DNA from: Impatiens glandulifera
Taxonomy: Eukaryota; Streptophyta; Magnoliopsida; Ericales; Balsaminaceae
Direction of reading: 5' to 3'
Assembly: GCF_907164915.1 (NCBI RefSeq)
Contig: NC_061869.1
Span: 46,125,771 to 46,189,770, forward strand
Length of the DNA stretch: 64,000 bases
Part shown: positions 55,192 to 64,000 of the stretch, piece after piece
How positions within the stretch are numbered: position 1 is the first letter of the stretch
Layout of the letters: each line of letters begins with the position of its first letter
The notes under the pieces: model-generated
Told to the model about the DNA's origin: nothing
The model's database searches: none
The model's input: the letters and a program-made list of their open reading frames with translations, nothing else
Program-made: the position numbers and the translations under genes

Positions 55192-58100
55192 CTACAAAGT
55201 TGATCGTGTAATGGGTACTGACCACTTACCAAGATGAGCAGTATAGTTTATGCATCGGATAATTCCTCTTCCGGCCTGTCCATCTGGAAAGTCAATAATA
55301 CTGACACTACCTGAGTCCAAATGGAAAGACCTCATGGATTCTTTTGATAAGTTTAAGCAATGTCCCATCATTGCAATGTGAACCATGGGATGTCCTACTG
55401 TTACCAAAATCTTGTTGGGTTCATCCTCTTTCCATAATTCTTCCAACAAGGATTTCCATGCTTTTCTAGACTGATCCCACAATTTTATCATAGCTTCATT
55501 ATCACATCCTTTCATCAAACCAGACTGAAGATATGGGAAAATGTATAAGAGTAATTAGGAAACAGTTTTCGCAATGACAAATCCTCCACTTAATCTAAAT
55601 AACACCTTATTTTATTATATATTAACTGAGATACCCTACTTAGATAAGAATATGTTTCCAAAAATATAACTAATTATTTCAAAAACAAAATAAAACGCAA
55701 ACATCATCAAGCTCTTCAAATTTAGAAACCAGTAAGGATCTTTGGTTATTAGACCATCATATCCAACTTATAGGTGGAGATCAAGACCATTTACAATCTC
55801 TAAATCTACTCGATCGCCACCATATCATTGCGTAAGTCAGCATCAACTTTTGGATTATATTTATAGTCATAATTCATGACAAGTACGTATATTTTGATTC
55901 TTCAAAGCTATATATGGGATCAAACTATGATTTGTACGCTGATTAATCCCCTTGTAGTAACTTTATTGAGTGGATTGTCGGCATCACTCACAAGAACATC
56001 TTATTCCCTTGTGTGCTATGTGCCTTAATTATTGTCTTCATCTACAAGAATTGGCATGAAAGGATCAATCTGAAGAGAAAGTGGGGAAGGCTACCAAGAG
56101 TTTGGGTATTGTTCACAGAAAAAGTTGGGGAAGTTTACCAAACATTATTATATAGGCTCATTTGGAAACACCATTTCTGTCAAACTTCTTGATTTAGAAG
56201 GGTTCACCATTAGAAACTGATATTTAGTACGACTCAAATTCAGAAATTAATGGACGGTTTCTCGTTTGGATCTAAATACTGTTTCTCAACTTCCAATAGA
56301 TCATTCCGATCAATGTCCCCGACTTTTGGGATCAATAGATTAGATGGGGATCTGAAAACAACATTAATGATGACTGGAAGTCTATTCCTTTAATCATCAT
56401 GTGGTGTACGATTTAGAAAGAAAATAATGTAAGATCATTCTAAGGAAAAAACTAAAAGAATCAAAGGCTTTCTCTTCCATTCATTTGCATCAATTCGGAA
56501 AAAAAGGACTTGCACGGGATTAGACTTGTTTTTTTCTCATATAAGAATCTAACGTTTTGGTCATTTTGCCCTTTCGCCACTCCCTTTATATATAGTGTTC
56601 TTTGTTCTTTCTAAAATGAAATAAGGCTCACTAAAATTGGCTATCGTATAAAAGATGGGGATTGGATGAGGCTACTATTATTGAAGATGACTTGGTGTAC
56701 TTTGTGGTCCCTTTTACCTAGTATTGTAGTCCAAGGTTGGTTCATGGTAATTTTAGAATTGTTCTAATTATTATATGGTCACGGACAAGATTGGTTCATA
56801 TTGTAGTCAAGTGCCTTTTAAAATATTTGGCAATTGTGGTTAAGATTGAAGATTGGCAAAGTATCATAGAGTATAAGAGTACCCTCTCAAGTTTATTTAG
56901 TTTTCATCCTCTTTTTGCTTTTAATTAGAACGGTGTATGTGGTCTTATCTTCTCTTTTGGTTTATTTTCTTGCATCTCTAAGCCTTTTCTATTATTAGAA
57001 AAATATATTTATTAATCAGCTAAACAGAGCTCAACAAAACTAAATATTCTTGCCTTGTTTGATTGCTGAAGAAGGTCCTCAACATCAAGCTCTTGAATCT
57101 GCTTCATTTCAACATAATGTGGAGCACAATCCGCACCTAAACAATCAGCAGGTTCTTGGACCTATAGCGTAAATGAATGTACATAGTTTTTAAAAGAGAA
57201 TATTTTAGTCCTATAAAGCAAACAGCCTAATACGGATTAAGTAAGCAACACAAAATTTTAATACAAGTTCAGACAACAAAATGAATTTCTTTCCCAAATT
57301 TTAACATACCTTGGAGATAGCAATGGCAGTTTCAACAGAGGCAATCTTATGACTACTTACAATGGTGTTTACCCTCACATCAAGAAGCAATTCCGCAGTT
57401 TTTTGAGCCTACAAGATATACTGAGAACCTATAAGCCTTGATTCAATTTGCAACCAGATCTTCAACTTAAAATACAAGGATACCTGTATGACACCAAGCA
57501 TGTTCATGGGTCTGTCACCAGCAAAAGGTATCGCAACCTATCAAAAGTATAATCACAAGTTTTTAATATATTAGAAGAACTGAAGGCTACTAAGATTTCA
57601 GATGTTCATTATATTTTTGTTTTCCTTAGAAAATGCTAGACAAATACATTTCATTTCTTTTCGGCACACCGCAAAATAATATTTAGTTAGCACATCACCT
57701 CATTGGCGCAAAACATAACTAATATGCATTAGATCCAATAGTTTTGAAAAATTCAAACATCTCTTTATCTCCGAGATAGAGTGGTAGGAAATTATGGAAC
57801 GAACCGCACTCCTTCGTATACATTAGGAGTCCATTGATGAGAAGGGGTAGGGACAACTTGAACCTAATTCCTACATTGATGAATATGAACACAATAAATT
57901 CACGGGGAGTTATCATTTGTGTATTGATAAGACAATTCACTATTTCTTGAAGCTCGATATCTCCCTCGAATGAACTATATAGCTAAGAGAAACCATGAAC
58001 CAGAATAGAAGAGTTTGCCCCATCCATGAGTAAATATTTCATATTAGTCTCATCAGACCGTACATCATTATTGGTATATCCAGATAATTGGTAGGAGCAT

Positions 58101-61100
58101 AAACTAAAACATTCTGGAGTTATAAAGATAGTTATTATTAAATCGTAAGCACCGCATAAAAACATTCCTTTTAGAGTAGCTGTTAATACGAATAAGAGAT
58201 ACTCGGTTATAGCAATTTTTGTATATTCAATGTACTCTAAGGAGAGAGGATTACATCTTAAACATAGTAAAATAAAAATTTAAGGTTTTATTTTTTTCTT
58301 TCTAAAACATGTCAATTTAACATTAAAACGATCGGAAGTTGAGTTTAAACGTGTTACGACGGATCGTTAGGGTTAGGTTTCCTAAGGACGGAGGAATACA
58401 TCTTAAACATAGTAAAATATAAATTCAAGATTTTTTTTCTTTCTTAAAACAGGATTAGAAGTTGAGTTTAAACGTGCTACGAGGGATGGTCAAGGTTAGG
58501 TTTTCTAACCCTAAAATAATCTGACCGTTTTCACCCTTGTAGTAGCCTTCATGGACTTCATTAACACTAACAACAAAACAAGATAAAGAAACGCATTACA
58601 TAATCCAATTAATAAAAATCATAGGAAAAATAGAAACAACCAGAAAATCTCGGATGATTTCCCATCTAACAGGGTCAAAATCTTTCTTGATGTCTATTTT
58701 GAAATTCACTCTCGATGTAATTTTCCTTATCCCGTAGCCTTTGAGAAGACTCTGCATGAGAAAAATATTATGGAAGATCGTTCTACCGGGGACGAATGCA
58801 GACTGACTAAGATTTATATTTTTTCCTATTACATTTTTAAAATGTTTAGAAATTATTTTGTAAACCACGTTGCAACAGGAAATTGGTCTGAAATCTTGTA
58901 CTTTCTCGGGTACCGTAGTTTTGAGGATCAAGGTCAGGACAACCGTATTCCATTGCTTTAGTATCTTCCTGTTCTTGAAAAACTCCAGAACCCCGTCAGT
59001 AACATCATTACCCATAACCGACCAATTGTCCATGAAGAACTGTGCGTTAAACCAATCCGGACGCGGGCTCTTGTTACCATCGATACTAAATAGAGCTTTT
59101 TTAACCTCAACTCTCGTGACAACCCTTATTAACTCGCGACTGTCTTCAATAGAGATTTTTTTGTTGATAATCTGATACAAGATGTTTAGGTGACTTTGAT
59201 GCAGCTTTCTAGTACACATTAGTTGCTTATAGATCTTAATAGTCAGATCATGCACACCCTTCTGACCATGAACGTACTCGTCATCGTCGTTCTTCAGCTT
59301 GTACACGTTATTTCTCATGTTTCTGCCTTGCATTTTTTGTAGAAGAAAGCCGTATTTTTATCACCCAACGAGAGTCAATTCTGTCTTGACTTCTGTCTAA
59401 CAAAGTTTTTCTCAAGGAGACTCAGCTTCCTGAAGTTTTCGAGTGCATCCCTCTCCTCCTCATTGAGTTGTTCATCGTTATCCTCCCTTAACCTCTTCTG
59501 AACCTCATCCAGTTTCTCTCTTGCAACTAGAACCATGTTGGAGATATTATTGAACTTAGTTTCTCTCTTGCAACTAGAACCATGTTGGAGATATTATTGA
59601 ACTTTTTATTGTTGAAGTTTTGGAGATGATTCTTCAGGAGCTTTAGTTTCTCAAAAACTATGTACATATTAGAACCCCTCATCTGTTTAGCCCAGACACT
59701 TTCAAGAATATCTTTGAATTTGTTATTTTCATCTAAAAGTTGAAAATTTTCAAGGGCCTCTTGAATCTCTCCTCCTTTTCCCGGAACAGTTTAATCGGGG
59801 AATGATCAGAGATACCTGGATTCAGAACGTGAAGTTGGCTTCTCGGAAACTGATTGATCCAATTCTCGTTGACCAAGCATCTGTCAACCCTACTTTTCCT
59901 GATGTACTTATCACCTCGCGTAGAAGACCATGTGAAACTGATGTACAATCATTGAAATCGATCATATTCCGAGTGATTTCAGATTCTAGGCTACGATTGG
60001 TTACATTTTTAGTCACGTTGTAGTCACCGAGGACGACCCAAGGCTTATCACCACCAATCAAGTTCCTAAGGCAGCTCTAGAGCAGCCTTCTGTCAGTGCT
60101 TGAGTTGCTAGCATAAACAATAGCAAGATGAAACTCAATTCCAGTATTTCTTTCTTTGACCTCAATCAGAATGGTTTGATCATTGGAGAAGAGAGGCTTA
60201 ACATCAGCGTCTTTATTATCCCAGATAACCTAGACACGACCCTTTGTTTGAAAACTAGCCAATCATCCATAAAAAGGAGTTCAAAAATACTCGCATCAGA
60301 AGGGACTGTATAGTGTCGAAAATCAGAGATATCAAAGACAAGAATTATAACTCGCTCCCGAGAAGAGTTCAAGAGGGACAGAAGATACTAGATCATATTA
60401 GTAACATACAACTCCACGACAGACCCGACGTTCGTGAGTGGAAAACCGAGGACAATGGGAAACTGGTTTCAAAAAGAATATGGGAGGCAACACGGGAAAA
60501 AGCGCAGAAAGAATGAACTCCACTTGTATGGTCAACCAAGATCATTCTGCGACACCAGTTCATCCTATGGATCGCCTTCTGGGAAAGACTCAGCACTTGA
60601 GACCGCATCAGCAATTTTATGAGCGTTCCGAACGCGAGCTGTCTTTTATGCAACGGAAACGAAGAAACCATTGATCATCTGTTTGGAGCTACAATATCGC
60701 TTTGGAGCTTTGAGATAGATTTGCAAAGAGCCTGGAGCTGTTCAATTTCCCGAAATATTGGAAAGAAATAAAAGAGGTAGCAGTGTTCAAAGCCAAAGGA
60801 AACAGATTCGCAACAAATGTATTCATGTGCGACTTTGGAGCAGTGGTATACAATATCTGGCAAGAGCGGAACGCCAGAGTTTACGGCAGAACCCGCAAGA
60901 GCGTCGAAGAGTTATATAAAAATATCGTCTCAAATTGCGGCGCCCTCGCGGGAACATGGAGGAGAATTCTAAACACGGAGAAGAATTGGAACATAAGGAG
61001 AAGTTGAAATCTACCTTTTATAGAAATCACTAGAATGGAAAGCATTGTAATGAAATAATACGTTTACGTTTTTTGCTTCATACCTTTTATTCAAAAACTG

Positions 61101-62683
61101 TTACAAACTCAAAATCGTTCTAGGCCTGTCTAGCAAAAAAAAATAGAATAGATGTTTGACTTGACCGCCAAATAATTATTAACATAAAATAAATGATTGT
61201 CGTTAGAATTAGTGTTACTCAACTTTTCGACCACTTCAATCTCTGTTAAGGTGAGAAACCCTAACCCGAAAACCTCCCATATCACAATGATCTCACCAAG
61301 TATGTCCATTGGCATTCAGATTCAATCATATAAAAAAATCATTTACCCAGGCCTATAAGGTTTAACCTTAAAAAAAACAGGCTAAGGTCACCACATTTAT
61401 GAGTATATAATACATTTAGGTTGTTTTGTTACCAATTTTGTTTGTCTGTTAATCATTATCCCACAAATATAAAAAAAAAGTATCTGTCTGAAAAAAAATT
61501 ACACTATAATTTGAATAATGATCAAGAAAATAATTTTACATGGCAACAAAATTTACACTATAATATCCAAAAAATAATTTACTCATTAATCAATGCAAAA
61601 GTTATACCAAACCAAAATAAATCACTATCAGTTTTAACTTTCTCAATTTTCTAATTAGATTGTGATTGTGACAAAGATTGTAACAAAGTATCTATTTAAT
61701 CATAGATGACTCCACAATTAATTATATTTAGTTTTCATAATTTTAGGATGGAAAAAATTTTGAGGCTCGTGAACAAGAAGGAAGAAGAATCACAATAAAT
61801 TAAAGGTATATTTGTATCAGCCTCTTCCAACCTATGGACCTTTGGAAGAAGTTCCATCGAAGCGTCCACTGTCAAGTGGAGAGGGCTATCAGCTATGGAG
61901 ATCGAATTTGTGGAGGGGAAAGGAAACTTTTGAACTGATAAATACCAAATAGTCTTAACAGATGGATTAATCAATTAAATCCTAAGATAATACAATTTAG
62001 TAAATATCCATAATCATTACTTTATCCCCTAGTGATAAGACCTTCAATATATACTTTTATTTAAATACATGTGTACTTTTTGTCATGATTATATTGGTGT
62101 TTATACTGACTCTATAAAGGTAACTAATTGTGGAAGATCGATCACAAATATCTATGTTTCACTCAAAAAAAGATTTTTGGAAGAAAAATGCCTATTTGAA
62201 AAATGGTATATTATCATAATCTCCATCAAAATCACAATTACATTAAAAATTTCTAAAGTAAAAGTTAAAGTAAAAGTGATATTTCTATTTGGTACAAAAA
62301 GTGTGACTAATTAGATGTTAGGGGGGATAAAGATTAAAGACAAGATTCTTTATGACATTTCACTCTATCCTTTTCCTTCCTTTTTCTACTTGGGAACATT
62401 TGAAACACATAAGACAAAAGGCAAGTGTTTATGCCAAATGTAGAATTATTGTATTTTTAGCAAGTTCGCAAACTGGCATACAAAAGCAGGAGTGAAATTA
62501 TGAACTATAACCAATAAGTTTGTGAAAGATAAAATATGAAATGATGCGAGCAAATGATAACACAATCCATGAACCATACAATACCTCTGTATCAACCTGT
62601 GATGATCCATGGCAGACAAGAATGATCCGTCTACTAGTTTTCCTGTCTTCAGAACTTCCGGCAGCAACAGGTGAATTTGGAGT
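55192..62683 (-). CDS. 2-carboxy-D-arabinitol-1-phosphatase-like gene, 3' exons
   Basis: Five minus-strand exons: 62683-62597, 57537-57484, 57408-57310, 57161-57054 and 55524-55192, all phase 0. They read in order [11 protein letters not shown]...I-L-V-C-H-G-S-S-Q; then [30 protein letters not shown]; and L-W-D-Q-S...[16 protein letters not shown], ending P-I-T-R-S-T-L. This is the second histidine-phosphatase (phosphoglycerate-mutase-like) half of the plastid protein annotated in plants as probable 2-carboxy-D-arabinitol-1-phosphatase, which removes phosphate from a Rubisco inhibitor. In this half the R-H-G motif is C-H-G. The donor after 57054 is GC rather than GT. The second exon lacks a few residues seen in relatives. 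N-terminal exons lie beyond 64000 or were not recognised. Confidence 0.85.
55525..57053 (-). other. Last intron of the phosphatase gene
   Basis: 1.5 kb with a GC donor (AAG|GCAAGA on the minus strand) and CTTCAG acceptor. No intact gene inside; an RT-like wording around 56240-56340 is too weak to call. Confidence 0.5.
57719..58235 (-). pseudogene. ndhB: Nuclear plastid DNA fragment: ndhB
   Basis: On the minus strand the frames read closely to chloroplast NdhB (subunit of the thylakoid NAD(P)H dehydrogenase complex): I-A-I-T-E-Y-like start, [47 protein letters not shown], and E-M-F-E-F-F-K-T. Several substitutions, small indels and stops show it is an old nuclear copy (NUPT). It lies in the 5-kb intron of the phosphatase gene, in the gene's orientation. 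No other plastid gene flanks it. Confidence 0.88.
58247..58520. repeat. Imperfect tandem duplication, about 130 bp
   Basis: ACATCTTAAACATAGTAAAATA, a T-rich run, AGTTGAGTTTAAACGTG and a GGTTAGGTTT end occur twice (about 58250-58381 and 58391-58505). It lies in the phosphatase intron. Function unknown. Confidence 0.75.
58596..60310 (-). pseudogene. LINE ORF2, endonuclease and N-terminal RT (inverted part)
   Basis: On the minus strand, 60300-59730 has the AP-endonuclease half: [29 protein letters not shown] and S-D-H-S-P-I. 59333-58596 has the RT start: [31 protein letters not shown] and I-D-I-K-K-D-F-D. It ends before the catalytic Y-A-D-D region. A 57-bp tandem repeat lies at about 59495-59608 (TTTCTCTCTTGCAACTAGAA). 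Many stops. Confidence 0.82.
60311..61060 (+). pseudogene. LINE ORF2, C-terminal zinc-binding region (3' part)
   Basis: On the plus strand, frames around 60313-61010 read as the RT zinc-binding (zf-RVT) and C-terminal end of plant LINE ORF2: [33 protein letters not shown], and [14 protein letters not shown]. It lies immediately next to the inverted endonuclease part and in opposite orientation. The RT middle is missing. No clear poly(A) tail or target duplication found. Confidence 0.8.
61061..62596 (-). other. Remaining part of the long phosphatase intron
   Basis: 1.5 kb AT-rich, with no gene, RNA or element recognised. Confidence 0.45.
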
Positions 62684-63022
62684 CTGTGATCCAATATATT
62701 CCCATTATGGCATTATGCAATACACTCTAACAAAAACCTAAGATTAAATAGAATGGATACTGTCAACTAATAACCATTAGAGGAATGGAAGCATATTTCT
62801 TCTGAAGAAATATATACATTTAGCAAATCTAAAAACATGCCTATTCAAAAATGCATATTATTTGAAGGACATGATTCTGCTTAGACAGATAATGGCAACA
62901 ACGGTTCATTCACAAATAAGAAACTAATCATTTTGAACTAAAAATATTTAAGGCATAGTTTGATTCTTTACAACACAATGATGTTCTTTTACACCAACAG
63001 GTGTTTCAATGCTTCATGATCT

Positions 63023-63410
63023 GTTTTAATTAGGTCTCCGAACTCTAGCCAGCTTGAGCTCAAGCTCGAACGGGTATATAAATTGGAGTCAACTCGACTA
63101 TTTACTACAGGTTCTCGACTCAAAAAACTTGAACTAAAATTTAATTTTCAAATATTTGTGAAGAAAAAATATTTATTTTAAATTATAGGTTTTAATATTA
63201 AAATAAATAAAAAATACATTATATATCATCATACTCGAAAAAGCTAGACAAGCTATCGAGCAAGTATTACATGAGCTCGACTCGAATATTAAACGAGTCG
63301 GCTCGAGCTCGACTCGAACTTGGTCAAAGTCAAGCTCAAGTCGAGCTTTGACCGAGCGGCTCGCGAGCGGCTCACGAACTACTTGATTCACTTGCAGCCC
63401 TAGTTTTAAT
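63023..63410. mobile_element. Small hAT-like non-autonomous element
   Basis: The element 63031-63402 begins TAGG and ends CCTA, and is flanked by identical 8-bp duplications GTTTTAAT (63023-63030 and 63403-63410). The interior is built of GAGCTCGA/CTCGAGC and GAGCGGCTCGCGAG repeats, a composition common in plant hAT-type MITEs. Eight-base duplications and TAGGG-type ends fit hAT. No ORF. Confidence 0.78.
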
Positions 63411-63538
63411 GATGAATGATTTGAATTGCAAATAACTTCTCCATTTCTTGATAGCATGTAATATAGTTAACATTTTCATTCATAAGCAGATAGGGCATGT
63501 AGTTTCGGACCAATGTCCTTCCTAATATAAGCCACATT

Positions 63539-63880
63539 TCAAAACCAAGTGTTCAATAACTCAAATACCAATCGTAACTGCTGTAAGTTATCCTCCCATG
63601 TTTGACTATAGATCAAAATATTGTCAAAAAAAACTTGTACGAATTTCCTCAAATAAGGCTTAAAAACTTCATTCATCATTCGTTGAAACATGGAAGGTGC
63701 ATTCGTTGAAACATGGAAGGTCCCAACAAACAAGTGTTGATGAGGAAAAAGTGAAGACACAAAATAAATACGAGACAAAAGGCGACAATTTTAGGTTTGG
63801 AGAAGAGATATAGGGTAATGCAAAGTTGTCGGTTATTTCCTTGCAAATCCCAAAATTGGTTTTGGATCGAGATGCCACTA
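63539..63880 (-). pseudogene. Gypsy reverse transcriptase scrap
   Basis: On the minus strand, M-N-E-V-F-K-P-Y-L-R-K-F-V and F-F-D-N-I-L-I-Y-S-Q-T-W-E-D are the RT active-site region of a Ty3/gypsy element. The second catalytic Asp is Asn, and a 24-bp duplication (TTCGTTGAAACATGGAAGGT, 63682-63721) disrupts the upstream part. No LTR nearby. Confidence 0.8.
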
Positions 63881-64000
63881 ACTGTGATTAACGAACAGGA
63901 ATTGCAATCAACATATGTTAATACATACTATTGTGATCAAGTTGACCGAGGCATAATTCATTTCGTTTATACAATTGATGCATTTGAGAATCTCGAAGAC

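Noticed and set aside
56220..56420. Possible retroelement fragment in the last phosphatase intron
   Set aside because: A faint RT-like wording in one frame only, without supporting motifs.
1..64000. tRNA, rRNA or other structured RNA genes
   Set aside because: Read on both strands for tRNA arms and rRNA motifs; the only tRNA-like strings are primer binding sites next to LTRs.

Overview
This window is nuclear DNA of a flowering plant, most likely a eudicot. It holds one recognisable host gene, a 2-carboxy-D-arabinitol-1-phosphatase-like gene split by plant-type introns. It also holds a nuclear copy of part of chloroplast ndhB, and transposon-captured copies of plant NPH3-type and URT1-type genes. 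Everything else is nested transposable elements. The accessory ORFs of the first retrotransposon resemble proteins I associate with Gesneriaceae/Lamiales genomes, but that taxonomic hint is weak.

Layout. 1-18249: a Mutator-like element (MULE) with a SWIM/zinc-knuckle transposase on the + strand and a convergent Ulp1-type (C48) protease gene on the - strand. Its transposase is split by a complete 13.9-kb Ty1/copia element (657-14528, 5-bp target duplication ACATG). That element carries three extra related ORFs after pol, each behind its own TATA box. 18265-22200: a second copia remnant of the same lineage with gag and one accessory ORF but no pol. 22200-24640: a degenerate LINE ORF1. 24948-33332: a complete but dead Ty3/gypsy Tekay-like chromovirus (target duplication CGTAG). 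34740-36290: a minus-strand gypsy Tat/Ogre-like protease-region remnant. 37373-39950: a small copia element whose RT and RNase H have been deleted. 40677-54201: a large Pack-MULE (9-bp target duplication ATTTTTAAC, TIRs of about 870-930 bp) that captured an NPH3-type fragment and a URT1-type uridylyltransferase. Its right TIR is itself interrupted by a minus-strand copia element (46531-53894, target duplication ACACG). 55192-62683: the phosphatase gene, minus strand, whose long intron holds the ndhB fragment and a LINE with an inverted 5' part. 63031-63402: a small hAT-like non-autonomous element (8-bp duplication GTTTTAAT). 63539-63880: a gypsy RT scrap.

No element here appears fully coding-competent; all have stops or frameshifts. 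The most unusual content is (1) the repeated accessory module TATA box + leader + conserved N-terminal domain, three times in one retrotransposon and once in its pol-less relative, together with a dense element-specific short motif (CCGG-type in one, ACGTCTA-type in the other), and (2) the Pack-MULE, whose TIRs provide an inward TATA box, a first exon and a splice donor to two captured host genes. Percent identities are by-eye estimates; no database search was possible.
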